DNA of 64,000 bases from Atrina japonica (GCA_030159075.1 BROG01000043.1:754001-818000); one strand, 5' to 3'; shown: positions 49,039 to 63,261, numbered from the stretch's first letter. Numbers and translations: made by a program. Notes: generated by a model from the letters alone, not told the origin.

Positions 49039-50515
49039 GTTTTATATTTTAATAAAAATTTTATGAGAGGTTTTGCAAGTTTTTGTTTTACAAGCTAAAT
49101 GGAAAATTAATTTTTTCTTCGTTTTAAATGTACGTATGATTGCTTTATATTGAGACAATGTGTTTCTATGTAATTGGATCTAAATAAAACTTCTTCATCA
49201 TATGATGTAAATTAATTATTGTATCCGATTCAAAGTTTTTTCTGTGAAATCAGCATCAAACATGGAAATATTATAATTTGAAGCAATGTAAAATTTATAA
49301 TAGAAAATTACATATACATGTACATTGTATTTAGATAGATAGATAGATTGATTTGGTGGTAGATCGGTAGATTATTAATTTCGACATATTTGGTATTTCA
49401 GTGTCTTTCTAAAATTATTTGCACTTTAGTAATATGACTGACGATATACATAAAAGAACTGCTGTAGACGTCATAGCTACAATGTAATTTGAATGCAAAA
49501 ATGTCCAATTATTACAAACTGTCATGAAACAGCATCTAACTGATAAGGCAGTGTTTTATTTCTTGTGATAAAACACAGTGTTATATCTCTTACGACAAGA
49601 CCCCAAAATATTCATGGCAATTATCTTTCCGTCAGTATTTTAAAGAGCCGCTACACTACGGGGCTGCTCAAAAGGGCCACAAATGCTCGTGTGGTAACTG
49701 AGAAATTATATACAATGTATATTTAGCATGATGAAAAAAATCAATATATTTACATGCCGACTGCAATTCTCTTCATTCCAAGTATATAGAGCGATAAATT
49801 GCATATGTCTGTATTTTCAGTCACGTGACTCGAGTATTAACTGCTTTACCGTTTAGCGTAAGAATGCAATACTGAATAAAGAATATAATATCACATGTTT
49901 ACTTCTTATATATTTAATATTAAAAGCCATACATTAGATCTACCACAAAACAAAAAAATATCAAGAAAAGAAAAAAGGAAACACATCTGTAGCACACTGA
50001 ACAGCCTACAGGCTCATATCAAAATTATCCATGTCACTAGTTCCTTTCAAATGATATGAACATAAGAAAATAAATCATAGTTTCATTTAGTATTTCGGGC
50101 AGTAAAGGGAATTATATAGAATGATTTTCGCAACCAGCAGAAAATGGTAATATATATAACTATCGTGCTGAACATAGAATTTTTTTCATGATCCATTGCT
50201 TGTATATTCCATGCTATTAAAAAATGAAAATTTGAGTGAAACGCGTCTTTCTTATTAGTTAACGGCTTAAATTTTATTGGTTTCATAATAATTATTGTAC
50301 TAAGTTTAGAAATATAAAAGGTGGTGTTAGCCATACCCAGTATTGATGAGATCATTGGTGAAAATTATATCCACTTGATTTTATATGTCTCTTTAGTTGA
50401 TTAGGTACAAAAGATAACATCTAGCCTAGTAAAATAGTAGAGGAAAGATGGCATCGGTTAAGTTGACATTTTAAGTTATCTGAATTATATTTTGTTTGCC
50501 CTTAAAAAGATATCA
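49039..50515. other. AT-rich non-coding stretch
   Basis: Nothing recognised. Confidence 0.5.
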
Positions 50516-50867
<352 letters not shown>

Positions 50868-51300
50868 GCGAAAAACAACATTTAAAAGCAAAAAACATCA
50901 AGGTATCTATGTGCCCTTCATTTCTCTTTAGAAAATGAATGACGCTCAATACTTCAAATTTTATATCTAAGTTTTTTATAAAAAGTAAATGTCTCTAAGA
51001 TAAACTTTTAACAAATGTTACTTTTATTTACTTCCTTTCAAAGTAATACATTATGAATTTCTTTACTTTTGATTTGTTTTTTTATAATTGTTTTACATGC
51101 CTTCAAGAATTTTTCACTTTTATAGATATGTCACCGGTTTTGAAAGAAATGGACGGATGCCAATAAGGTGAGGGTTCTTCAATGCGCCACGCCTCTCGTG
51201 ACACGGGTTCAGAGTTTTTAACTCTCATCCGAAAGACCCGTGACTGTCACTTAGTATGCTAAGCGCACGGTAATGAAACAATCACCGCTATTTTAAGTCT
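50868..51300. other. Non-coding stretch, part possibly repeat-derived
   Basis: GGTGAGGGTTCTTCAATGCG and CGTGACACGGGTTCAGAG near 51170-51220 look SINE-like in composition, but I cannot place them. Confidence 0.3.
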
Positions 51301-51975
51301 ATAGTAAATTGAAGAAGTACCAACAGATAATCGAAACACCAAGTTCATTAGAATACAACAAATTAGATATATGGGGGCAGGTGTCCGGAAGGAGTCAGCG
51401 ACCCTTGTTAGCATGCCACACCCGTTGCAAATGTTATATGGAACATCTCGAGCTTGGCGAAAATGTGATTGGTTAGTTTTAGATCTGGGTGATAATGTAT
51501 ATGGTCATGCGTAATCCGGAATACTATATAACGTTCCCGAGAGGGGGACTTAAAAAGATCCCTATATCACGACCATAAAATTTACTTAGTGTCAGTTTGA
51601 AGCATTGAACAAGGTAACCCTGTCTGAGTAGTTTACTGGCAAGCCCCTCGGCTCCCAGAATAAAAAAATCCACAAGAGGAGCATGCCCTGGCGTTTAACG
51701 TATGAGTTGTGAAATGAAAACGCCACAAGTAGAAGATGTAATATTACTACTCAAGAACGGGAAGTTCGAGAATTGAAATCGTCACGTTTGTAATAAAGGG
51801 AGGTCTGAAGTTGACCGTCCTTCCCAATCGACAGGAGTAAATCTGGGTAAGTCGCAGATGTGTTGCTCTCTGTCGTCATATTGATCGCAAGCTCAACAGG
51901 ATACATCTGGCCGAGGTAATAGACATGACGTATGATCCAATACCAGAAATCACATCCGGAACCTGCTACATGCAA
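51301..51975 (-). mobile_element. Second Penelope-like element subfamily, RT C-terminal fragment plus 3' end
   Basis: Minus strand encodes YYLGQMYPVELAINMTTESN, then ATYPDLLLSIGKDGQLQTSL and KRDDF, then a frameshifted FPFLSSN and GVFISQLIR. This is the segment that follows the YIDD motif in the family, but it is clearly diverged from the 40286 family. The 3' flank (GAAGTACCAACAGATAATCG … GAACATCTCGAGCTTGGCG) matches 59290-59490. Broken by frameshifts and stops. Confidence 0.75.
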
Positions 51976-54196
51976 ATCGAACGCTTGATCGTGACTAAGG
52001 CACCGCGTGCGGTTTTACTCTTGCAACATGGTATGTCAACATTATCTACCTATTACATGGAAAATATTTTGACATCTAAATTTTATAATCAGACAAAATC
52101 TATTTATATGCTTAATGATATAATCATTAATAATATTTGACGATGAAAATCATAGAAGTGGCGATTAAATGGTGGTGGTTCACGTTAAACGTTGAAAATA
52201 TCTATACATTTTTGTTCCTTCATTAAAATAAAAATAGAATATATCTATATGGATAGATTCGTGCTGACTAGAGTTATTTTCACACTTGCAAATAATTTCA
52301 TTTCAAAATATGGAAAATATGATAAAGGATTTAGGTAAAAATGTAGTTGAAATATGATTATTATCTGTGTTAAGGATGATAATGTAAAATGAATATCCGA
52401 GTGTGGTATCATTTGTTTTACATAAACTTACATTTCAATGATATCACATGATTAATACCACACCTAAATGTACTGCTTTCAAAAGACCACGGAAAAAACA
52501 AATTAGCGAGATACACCTGTTTTATAACTGTCAAGAGCAATATAATTCCACTTACAGATAGGCAAACGGCTACCGTAAGGCTTTGCAAATCAATACCCAT
52601 ACTTAACATTATTTTATTATGACTGCGTACTAATGATGTTGAGAAATTGCTTGTCCATTGAAAAATTTTGATGTTATCCCTCCAATGTTTGACTTCTATA
52701 TAATCAGGTTCTTGATGTGAATCGATACTGACCTTGTTACATTTTTCTTGATCGAAAAAATAATCATCTAAGAAAAATAGTGTAACTTTTACTTTAATAA
52801 CCGACTGTTATCCCATTACAGTCACAAGCAAATATTTTATTCATTATTTTTTTTTATTTCACTAAGTTTGAACATAAGAAGTATTAAGGAGAACATGATT
52901 TAATGTACTATGACATTTGTTTTATATTGGCATCAAGACATTTGGGTCATATCTTAAAATGATGGAAATTTTGGTGCTTAGATTTTGTGATTAATTCACT
53001 TAATCCAAAAATACACTTTGACATTTCACACAAAACACATTTTATAGAGTGTTCGACTGCAGAGATGTCGATCAACCGATGATTGCGTGTAATGTCTATG
53101 ATGGTGACTATGTAAATGAAAAAGACTTCAAAACCATTCCGTCATAAAGAAAATTGAGGCCTTTGAACATGGCAGATTGAAAATGGATAAGCGTTTGCAT
53201 AGCGAGATGACAAGATGGAATTCATTTAGATAAATAGGACGACTGAAACTGCACGAAATGTTAATGTGAGTGCTCAATTCTTCGCAATGTATTGTAGTTT
53301 CCTAAAAGTAGTAACGTGAAATAATTTTAATTTGCGAACAAAGACGAACCTTCACAACATGCCGAATGATCTATTCTCATACTCGTTATATACAGCGGAA
53401 CATCGCCTATTATCATACCTCTATGTTAGATTCTTAATCCTTACTGGACAAACCTATTCAGGAACAGAAACGTTAAGTCTCCTTTACACGCTACATTTTC
53501 CCTGACATATTTTCTTCCCATTCGGAACCCCAATAGAGTTATCATTCTTGATACGAAACGACTATGTATCGTCATTGTAAATTTTTTTTTCATAAACTTC
53601 TTGGAAAATATATGTGAATGATTTATTCTTGAAACATTAATGGTAGTTTACTTTTTGAGTTGTTCAAAGAATGATCTAAAGATCACCTCGCTTATAAGGC
53701 CACCTCATATTTAAACCATTTAGAGCCAGTCAGATAGATGATCTTAATACCGACGTTCCACTCAACAAAATCACTTTACGATAATTAAAAGGAAAACTTG
53801 AAATATTTTAACGAATTACTTGGGTCCAGCAATTATTCACATTTCGAGACAATGACAATTATTATTACGAAAGTAACCATTGTCATGTATATTTTTGAGT
53901 GCAGACACATTAAACTTTCCATCAATAAAAAAGTTGATTTTTTACTTAATTTCTATAAAGAGTTTTTCTATCACTTCACATTGCATCAATATTTACGAAC
54001 ATAGTAACCACTTCACTATTGTGAAGCATCCAAATTCCAAACCAAGTGCAATAAATAATTACAACTACGACTAGCTGCTGGTATTTTCTCAAATAAAGCT
54101 CTGATCTGTTCTACTTTATCGTCCATATAACAAACCAAACCAAAATAATTACAGCACAGTAATACAAATTATTTGACTCCTACAACAAGCTGCCTT
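51976..54196. other. AT-rich non-coding stretch
   Basis: Nothing recognised beyond an imperfect GTGTGGTATCA … TACCACAC inverted pair around 52400-52465. Confidence 0.45.
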
Positions 54197-54390
54197 TGTT
54201 CTACCCAACCGTCGATATTGAATACAAGGTTTATTGTATCCTGCCGCCGATATTGAATACACGGTTTGTTGTATCCTGCCGCCGATATTGAGTGGAAGGT
54301 TTGTTCTACCCTACCGTAAATATTGTACTATTCTACTGTCGATATGGAAAACACAGTTTCGTTATATCCTACCGTCAGTATTGAATGCGT
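54197..54390. repeat. Minisatellite, ~41-bp unit
   Basis: About five copies of a unit with GTATCCTGCCGCCGATATTG followed by AATACANGGTTTGTT. The last two copies are shortened and more diverged. Confidence 0.85.
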
Positions 54391-55085
54391 TTGTTTGTTT
54401 TAATGGTGTTTTATACAAGCAATCTCTACTGAATACAAAGACTGATTTCAGACATTTTGGTGTTGAAACAACAGTCACGACGGACTACTGACCCTTCTCG
54501 TGGACGACAGTTATGTAAAATTGCCATAAATCGATTGATTTTCTAAATTTACACATTTATGAATTCTACAAATAATACCTGTTGTAAACCTGTATAGAAT
54601 GATTACTATTTAGTGCGGAAGCATATCCCTGTATTTTACAAGTCATACTCGAATATGGCAGCTACAAAATAGTCGAACTAAAATAAATTTTATAACGGAT
54701 ACGGGCTCTACTTGTTCAAATAAATGGGGTAAAAATAGCAGCGCTGTACTTAAACAGCATCCATAGTTCTGAAAATAGATTGTCCCATGATGCAATTAGT
54801 TAAACGGACTATATTTTTTCTTGTATTGCTTTTATTTATTTACAGTTGTATATCTTTAAGCTTTGATATGTAAACTAGGAATGAATGCATGTTTATAAAA
54901 TTTGAAAAAAAACTATTCGAACAGTCAAAAAAGGCATTGTGAAATCAATTTAGTATAACTTGTCTTTTTAAGCTGATCAATTTTCACTTCAATGAAATTC
55001 ACCTCATGCATATGACTATTTATCTGTATCTCCTCATGTCAAAATGGAGGTTCGGTCTGGCAACTTTAGAGAGTTCATGAAAGTT
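54391..55085. other. AT-rich non-coding stretch
   Basis: Nothing recognised. Confidence 0.5.
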
Positions 55086-55275
55086 TGGTTTAAAGATATG
55101 ATATGCCAAAATCATAGTAATTGGTCAAACCCCTTTTCAGTTAAACCCAGTGTTTCTCAGCTAACCCTAGTTTTTTCTCCAGCTAATACACTTTCGAGAA
55201 AAAAAAATACTGAGTTTGGTGTTCCAACGTGGATTAACTGCTGAAAAACTAGGTTATACATAAATCACGTTTTAT
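55086..55275. repeat. Relative of the 46002-46805 element
   Basis: It has a left end TATGCCAAAATCATAGTAAT and several internal copies of the same motif (TCAGTTAAACCCAGTGTTTC, CTGCTGAAAAACTAGGTTA). The right end is unclear. Confidence 0.55.
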
Positions 55276-55574
55276 AAGATTGATGGCATGTTTCAAAAAC
55301 TAACTGTGGTTATGAATTAAGAGTAATAAAATTGTCATCCACACTCCTCTTTATTTGTTTAACTGTACTGTACAGTACAGTACCATCACTGAGACTATTT
55401 CTGGGGATAATTGAGGCTTGAGTTTTGATAATCGGAAATTGAGTTGTGTATTTAGTCGTGTATCAACTTGCTTTATTGGTAAGGAGTGTAAAAGAACTGT
55501 GGGCGGATTTCTGATTTCCTAAATGAACCGCGCGGACAAAATGTTAATTTCATTTTAGAGACATTTACTGTTTT

Positions 55575-55725
55575 TTCCAAAAACAGTTTTCTTTTTGCTA
55601 CTTAGATTGATACAATAACAAAAAAGAGATAAACACAGGGATACAAAATCCTAAATTCCTATATAGTTTGTGAAAACTGCTTGGGAAAGTAAGGTATGGC
55701 ACTATTTCACTTGAAATTGATAAAC
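55575..55725 (-). repeat. Dispersed repeat family U, copy 2
   Basis: The reverse complement shares TATATAGGAATTTAGGATTT, TGTTATTGTATCAATCTAAG and TAGTAGCAAA-like segments with the copies at 39225 and 63262. Only about half the element is present. Confidence 0.6.
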
Positions 55726-56532
55726 TAAGTCTTACCATTTGTACATGGATACCATACTGGACCTGACCTTATTTTCAGAAATATAAAAGGTATATCAAAC
55801 TTTAAGCCTGTGTACAGCTCGTGTATGTCATTGTACGTCAGGTACAAGTAGTAAAAGTAGAATAAAATGAAATAATGTTTGATAAACACAGATAATGTTC
55901 CTTTAATGTGATTTTGGCACGCCATAAATATGTCAACATTACTGAAAAACCTTGATCTTTTCGCCATTTAAAATAAAATTTGATCTGAATTCCTGTTGTT
56001 TCATTTCAGACACTTTTTTGAGAAAAAAAATACCTTGAAAATAAATCACAAAAAGTAAAACTAAACAGAAAACCAATATGCACATTGTAATATATCTCCA
56101 TCTCACATGTCGAGTCTAAAACCATTAGAAATATCACGCAATTTAACAATAAACTATAGCTACATCCTATGTTGTATTCACATATATACAGTGGCTGATG
56201 AGATTCAAGCATAAATGAGTCCATGTACCTTACTGAGATTGATGTAGGAGGTCGTTTGAAGTTCTTGCTCAGAGATGTGTGTTTGTATAAGACAAATATC
56301 AACATGTCATTAACATGATGGCGCGTAAACGTATAAGTTCTCCTGATGATTTACATCCCATTTACACATTGATTTTTACAGTATAACCATCTTGAAGTTA
56401 TCGAATTTCATGTCCATATTTACACAAATTTGTCAAAGACTCGTTGGTTTCTAATACTTAACATACATTCATCCCTGTTTTAAAATAAAATTTAGTTGCT
56501 TATTCACTGAATATATAGAGAAAAACTTTTAC
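55726..56532. other. AT-rich non-coding stretch
   Basis: A lone TGTGATTTTGGCACGCCA near 55908 resembles the terminal motif of the 46002 element. Nothing else recognised. Confidence 0.4.
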
Positions 56533-56640
56533 CTGTGAAAGGCCGGTGGTCTCTTGCCGGGTATCTATCCCCCACCAATAAAATCTTGCCGCCACGAAAT
56601 AACTAAAAAATTGTGGTGTCATACAATATTCAAAATCAAA
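56533..56640 (+). mobile_element. 5'-truncated SINE fragment
   Basis: Body and 3' end of the 4289 SINE family: GAAAGGCCGGTGGTCTCTTG, CCCCCACCAATAAAATCTTG and GCCGCCACGAAATAAC. No tRNA head. Confidence 0.65.
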
Positions 56641-56849
56641 ATCTTAATATAAAGGTAGATATGAACTGATATTGATTTTAGTATTAAATACAATCAATTT
56701 GGAAAGGTTTTTAAAGGTAGCATGCAAACTTTTAGATGTTAAAGGAGGATAAGCTGTTTTTTTTTTTTCATATTCTCCCCATTTTACAACATAGATTGAT
56801 ATACGATAACAAACAAACAAATAAAAATAATAAATAAAATAAAAAATAA

Positions 56850-56855
56850 AATATA

Positions 56856-56933
<78 letters not shown>
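56850..56933. repeat. (TA)n microsatellite in an A-rich context
   Basis: TA run flanked on both sides by AATAAAATAAAA-type sequence. Confidence 0.95.
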
Positions 56934-56936
<3 letters not shown>

Positions 56937-57290
56937 AAAATAATAAATAAAAAAAATAAAATCAAAAAAATTAACAAAACAAAACAAAACAAAATATATA
57001 CACTCGCATAAAATCTTTAAAAACCCAGGTTTGACACTTTATTAACTCAATCTTATTATCTCAATATTGTCTCAATTGCTTGCACACGTATTGAATGTCA
57101 TTAAAATGCCCACCGCCAATTAGTACCTAAACTAAACCAAATGTACAATTTGTTGATCGTAGGGTACATCTGCCTTTACTGAACTATGTTTAATGTGTCA
57201 GAACACATTATCATCGTGTACATAGAAAGCATAAAATAAAGGTTTACCATGTTATAAAAAGACTATATTAGACCAGTCCTAAATATTTAG

Positions 57291-57402
<112 letters not shown>

Positions 57403-57804
57403 GTTACTTTATTTCAACTCTTTCAAAAATAGTTTCTGTATATGTGAATGTATTTCGTGTTGTGCACATTTAATTAATCACATACATCAGAAATTAATAA
57501 GATATTGATCATTTGAAAGCTTACAAATATAATTAAATGCAATACCAAGATCAGATTACAGATAATAAGACACATGGAAATGGAAAGGAAAGTAACCGAT
57601 TTGAAGAGGATAAGATTTAACCACTACGTCGGTAATGTTTCATTTAGAATATATGTACTTTATAGTGATAATGATTGCCATTTTGGTTTTCCTTGTTGAT
57701 TCGTTTTGCTTAAATCCATCAATATATTGTATGATTATTGTCACACCTGTACATTTTTTGTAAATACATGGGAAACAAAAAATGAACAAATTTACCAAGG
57801 AATG
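57403..57804. other. AT-rich spacer
   Basis: Nothing recognised. Confidence 0.4.
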
Positions 57805-57995
57805 TTATTAAAAATAGCAAAGTTATAATAAAGCAATAAGGGCAAACCAAATGCTTAGGACGATCGTTTGTCATTAAGACTTCATCAATTCAGTTACAAT
57901 TTAATATAAATAAATTATATCATAAAAATATAAAATATATATTTCCGAACGATAGAAGTGGTATCAGACAAGGCCAAATAATAAACCTAAATGTA
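57805..57995 (+). repeat. Dispersed repeat family V, diverged copy
   Basis: AGCAAAGTTATAATAAAGC, then GGACGATCGTTTGTCATTAA, GACTTCATCAATTCAGTTAC and GAAGTGGTATCAGACAAGGC follow the same order as in the 5318 copy. Confidence 0.6.
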
Positions 57996-59289
57996 TTTTG
58001 AAATCCGTCTGATTGATTTTAACGAACAATTTAACGAATACATGACTGATGCATGTTGCTCCGCCTTTATGTTACACTTGAAAATAAAATAAACGACGTA
58101 AACTTATCTAGAAATTCAGTTGTTGAATACAGCTTTCAAAAGTCCTATGTAATTCGCTTACCGACAGTTCCTGATAATAAAAGTCCTACAAGCAAATTAA
58201 TTTGTCTTTTACGATATCTACCCTTTTATCTTAAGACAACATTCTTGGATATTATTTTCACATTTATTTGCAGTTGATTTGACTTTATGGTTTGATTTTC
58301 TGATCATCGGACGGATTTAAATTTCGAATCCTCTCTGATTGATTATTTTGTGTGTCAATTCCTGTCAAATTAAGCAAGATTTAAATGACAAAAGAGCTAA
58401 CTCAGGATTCGGTAAAGGAAGTCAATTTCTTCGATATAGATGTTGTGATATGTCACGGTCTTATCTATGTATCACATAGACGTAATCCATGACCATCATT
58501 GATAATGCAATACACAGTGGGCGCATTGACATTATTGAAATAATCATTTGTTATCTGCGGATATTCGCTAGCTGAACCAAGACAAGAGTTATATGCGTTC
58601 TGGAAAGCTAAAATAGATCAAGTTGGTTTGATTTTACGGATTGCAATTTATACAATTTTCTCTTTCGTGGCAGGATCCCATTCTTTTTTTAATTTCGCGG
58701 ATTGATAGTTACATAAAAATAACACCATGCTCTGAAAAGGCAGTCCTTAATGTTATATACATATATATATATAGCATTTACCACTGTTAATTGTTCCTGA
58801 AATTCACGGTTTTATCAGCACTATAAATACAGCGAATATTAACAACAGTGGTTTTGGATAAGCAATACGTCCAGTACAGTAAATCATTTGAAAATGGAAT
58901 CATATGAGTGTATTCATAGATATAGCATTTACCAAAACACAATAACTGAATTAAGCAATAATCAAATTCTGAATGTCAGCTAAATGTCACTGTCAATAAA
59001 AGTTTAATACCTATGGATACATAATAAAAAAAACACATGACAAAAATTCCAAAGCTGATGTCCAGAAAAAATTATAATTTAATATTGCTACAAATAAAGT
59101 GCCAAATATGACTGACATTATGTTAAACTAATCATTTATGACTTATGGAAAAAGATATAGAACTTGACACGAACCAGATCTGTACACGTTTGTGAAAGAA
59201 CACAAAAACAAATTGTGCATAGTGTGGTTACAACGCAACGTGTTGGGTTCATTATTTCGGTGTAAGAAAACAGTTATTTTAACAAATAG
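57996..59289. other. AT-rich non-coding stretch
   Basis: Nothing recognised. Confidence 0.5.
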
Positions 59290-59490
59290 TGTGAGGTTAA
59301 AAAGAAGTACCAATGGATATTCGAAACCCCAGGTCTATTAGAAACCTACATATTGGATATACAACGGTCTCAATATGAAGGAGAAATGCAATCCCTAACG
59401 GAATGGGCCAGTGCCTTGAAAGAGTCCGTGTCCCCTATTTGCCTGTCATACCCATCGCCAATCTTCCATAGAAACCTCTCGAGTTTGGTG
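59290..59490 (-). mobile_element. 3' end of the second Penelope-like element subfamily
   Basis: Parallels 51301-51460: GAAGTACCAATGGATATTCG, then ATATTGGATATAC, GAAAGAGTCCGTGTCCC and GAAACCTCTCGAGTTTGG. No coding region left. Confidence 0.6.
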
Positions 59491-60544
59491 TGATGTATAT
59501 AGTTGAATTGTTTGATTCGTAAAAGAATTAATGACTTGGATACGTTTTGGTATAAAGATAAGTTTGCCTTAGAAATGATTGAATTACCGACATATTTTAT
59601 TATTTTGTTTTATTTTGATGAATTCGTAAACGTTTTTGATTTGATTCAGGTAGATGTGAACAATACAGTTTATAATGCTAAGAAATAGTACTACCATAGC
59701 ACTATAGTTATCCAATGTTTTTCATAAAAATTCAGAAACAAACTTTAAAGCACGACACTTTTCTATAGGCATTTGTTTTTTTACCACGTTTTACGATCAG
59801 GGCTTATGGATCTAATTGGTACTTGTAAGTTCCATAAATATTTGCCTAAATTACCATGTAACGTGGCAAACATCGATAAAACAATGATGACTTTTCACAA
59901 TGTCCTCTGGAAGATGTTTGAAATTATCTGAGGACTTGTTACTCGCGATGATTAATGTTAATCTGTAGGGAATCCCATTTTGCTCCTTCAACGTAAGTTA
60001 ATTGTTGCACGTAGTTTAGAATATTAAACTTGAACTGGTTGACTCTCTGCTATATGCATTTTCAAATATTAAACTTGGTTAGAATAATTGGATAGATTGG
60101 AAATGTTTCTTCGCATCAATGACTTAGAAAAACCTATTTATATAGATTTGTTTATTCATTTAAATGGTGTTTAATGCACACACAGAAATATTGGGTTATT
60201 CCACGGTGTGTAGTAATAGTAGAAGTGAAAACTCAGTTACAGAAAAACCTTGAAGAAGAAGATAATAGTCCGACACACAAAGCATAGGTTCAGTCATAAA
60301 ATCAGCAGAGGTGAATGATGACCCCACCAAAAAGATTGATTTTGTTCTCCGAAATGATTACTGAATCGCGAATACCGCGGTTTAGATATCACTTAGAATG
60401 AATTATTCTCAGATATATGTACAAATGGTAAATCTTCTGACGAAATTTGAAAGACTATCTACATAATACCGTATAAAAAGTGCATACAACAAGATGTTGG
60501 TCGTTAACATTAATAGCAAAATATACATATGTAGTGAATACGGA
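59491..60544. other. AT-rich non-coding stretch
   Basis: Nothing recognised. Confidence 0.5.
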
Positions 60545-60623
60545 ACGACTGCAGACCTCTGGAATTCTCAGAGAAGGGATCAGGATTGTATCATGGAAGA
60601 GTAAAGTAAGCATTGTTGAAGGA

Positions 60624-60721
<98 letters not shown>

Positions 60722-60745
60722 CGAGTCTGCATTCAAAAGGAAATA
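60545..60745 (-). mobile_element. Decayed Naiad 3' end split by a (CA)n expansion
   Basis: CAGACCTCTGGAATTCTCAG, GGGATCAGGATTGTATCATG and GAAGAGTAAAG follow the Naiad 3' end order. GGATCACACA then enters a ~94-bp CA microsatellite (60626-60719). CTACGAGTCTGCATTCAAA resumes the element (sister copies: CATGAGTCCACAGTCAAG). The CACACC of the element is the likely seed of the microsatellite. Confidence 0.7.
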
Positions 60746-61733
60746 AAGACAAAAAAATCATGTTGGGTAGATAACAGATAAAAATACACATTTTTGAAAG
60801 TTTAGGTGTTTATTGGGAAGAACGTTGAGGCTAGTATCTTCAAGGAACATTTATCTCACGTTGATAAAATCTTCATTAATTTCCTGAACTAAAGGCAATA
60901 TTGAATCAACACTAATAGAATAAATTTCTTTTTAACATTTTTTCTGTCTTATTTCTCATAAGCAGTTTGAACAGATAATATCAATCATGTTTTCGGTGAG
61001 AGAAGGGAACGTTGCAATAATTCAGGGCAGTGTTCATTGCTGTTTTTTCCATGTCATGTGATTAGTAATTGACCAATGACTGATCGAGAACTCTTTATTA
61101 GGTATAATAAATTGAGTTACACTGAGTATTGAGCTTCAGAATACGCACTGGCATCTAATAGCCCATCACAGACGGTTCAAACATGAACGTAGTACAGACG
61201 ATAAGTATTCTTATTAGTCTTTTTCTAACTCGAATTTGCATATAAACGTATAGACTTTTTAAATATTGTCAATCTTCCTAATCACGAAAAGTTCCAATCC
61301 TATATTCGAAACGTATTGTATCCAAACTGTTTAAGTACAAACACAGAATAGTCGATGAAATGTCGAATACGTAAACTGATAGATAGAAAGACAACGCTAT
61401 TCATATATGTTCAAAGACTAAGAGGTGATTGCCGATCTGACGAAAAACTGAGAAAAACTAGGTTTAACTCATTAAATTTTACTGCGCCAAAAGCACAAAT
61501 GATATTATCAATAATGACATATTTAATAATTATGTGAATGCGATATATTCAAGCTAACTAGTAATGAAGCGCATACTCTTCTAACTTGGGTATTGTAATT
61601 ACTAATGACACGAAAATAACAAAGAAAGAACACAGAAACTGTGATGATTTCAGCTCTACTGACGTCAACTTTCTATATCAAATTAATTATTTCTTTTTCG
61701 ACCTTCATATGGTGTTTATATCTCTCAGATAAT

Positions 61734-61766
<33 letters not shown>

Positions 61767-62107
61767 TTGCGCTTGTTCACATATGATTACTTCATGCATA
61801 TAGACATTTTATTAATAAATTGTTATGCTGTAGTATAAAGGGAATGGCATTAGATATAAAAATTTCACAAACTTATGAGTCAAATAGATCATATTAGGAG
61901 GTGTCACCTTGTTGATACAAAATATTAGAGCTACAGTAATGCAAGGAATCTGTGAAAGGCAATATATCTTATCTGTACACCTATTTTTTAAATTATTATT
62001 TTGCCTTTTGACTAAAACCGGATATGTCACTTAATCTTATTAGATCATTCCTTTCTTCTTTTAGTAGCTGATATTAATGCTAGTGTCAGTATATTAGAGT
62101 CTCCCAA
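60746..62107. other. Non-coding stretch with small repeats
   Basis: 61435-61510 holds a fragment of the 46002 element type (CTGAGAAAAACTAGGTTTAA … GCGCCAAAAGCAC). 61736-61764 is a short (AT)n tract. Confidence 0.5.
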
Positions 62108-62400
62108 CAATGGCGAAACGGCCTGGTGCTATCTTTGGCGCGTTCGACTCTTGATCTTGAGGTCGTGAGTTCGAGTCCAGCCGGCGGCAGATTGGTTTTC
62201 TGTCCTTCGTATAAGACAGCAAAACCCGAGGTCACGTGTCACAGTAGGTGTCGGCACGTTAAAGAACTCCCCCTGCTCAATGGCCGTAAGTGTCGAGCAT
62301 AGGCCAAATTTGAAACCCTTCACCGGCATTTGGTGACGTCTCAATATCAGTGAAAGATTCTTGAGTGGGACAATAAATAACAATATAGCAACAACAAAAA
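62108..62400 (+). mobile_element. tRNA-derived SINE, second family
   Basis: The head contains a B box (GAGGTCGTGAGTTCGAGTCC), with tRNA-like sequence before it. The body reads GTCACAGTAGGTGTCGGCAC, GTTAAAGAACTCCCCCTGCT and CCTTCACCGGCATTTGGTGA. The end is GTGGGACAATAAATAACAAT with a CAA-rich tail. The body is unrelated to the 4289 SINE. No target duplication found. Confidence 0.7.
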
Positions 62401-63261
62401 CAACAACCCAACAATAGCTCTGTAGTCAAAGTATCCATGATTAATTTCATCTTGAATGTTTATAATTCCTCGGCTACAAAAGTATCAATCTAACAATTAC
62501 AATAAAATGAACGTTTTAATCTTCTCAAAATGAATAATTATCAATTAGGGATATGGTTTTGCATTTCGTGTAATTTTGTTCTAGAAATTATCTGCCCTAC
62601 ATTTTCAAACGTCATAGCAAAGTTTTTTTTTATATATTTGTTGTTGCAGACTTATCGAAATAACTACAAGGCCAAGCATCAAACCGAAAATAAAAAAAGA
62701 CCATTATCTCACAACAAAATAATGGTAGATATTTTCGTTGGTTTACTGTGTAAACAAAAGGTTTAACATGCTTGATCAACTGCACGTGAGCTGCGTCTAG
62801 CGTAATTTTATAAAGTAAATAAGAAAATCAATTTTGCTGATCGGGCGATTATTTCTAACATCTCTATTAACATTTTAGACGAAGTTATTTCATGGTGGCA
62901 GTCGTTCATTTGTGTTATCAGAAAGATACCGAAATAAATCATTCATACACAATCAATATTTAGATTTACACAATTTTTATACTAATTAGCTCAATAAAGA
63001 GTTTGATGCACGGCTTATAAGACACATACGTCAAATCTGCGTTGGTTTAATCTGTGACAAAACATTACTATTAACAAGACTTTTCCAACATGGAATGATC
63101 ATTTTGTAGCACGCCTAGCTCCATACATATAAAAATGACTAACAATTCAAATATTTGAACTCAACTTTGACTTATCCTGAAATCTAATTGGCTAAGCAGA
63201 TGTAGCTGAGGATAGTGTGAGGCGCAAGTACATTTTTGATTTGTATGGTGCCGTGCCGTGT
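62401..63261. other. AT-rich non-coding stretch
   Basis: Nothing recognised. Confidence 0.5.

Noticed and set aside
62108..62180. A functional tRNA gene
   Set aside because: The B box is good, but no proper acceptor stem can be drawn and it is fused to a SINE body.
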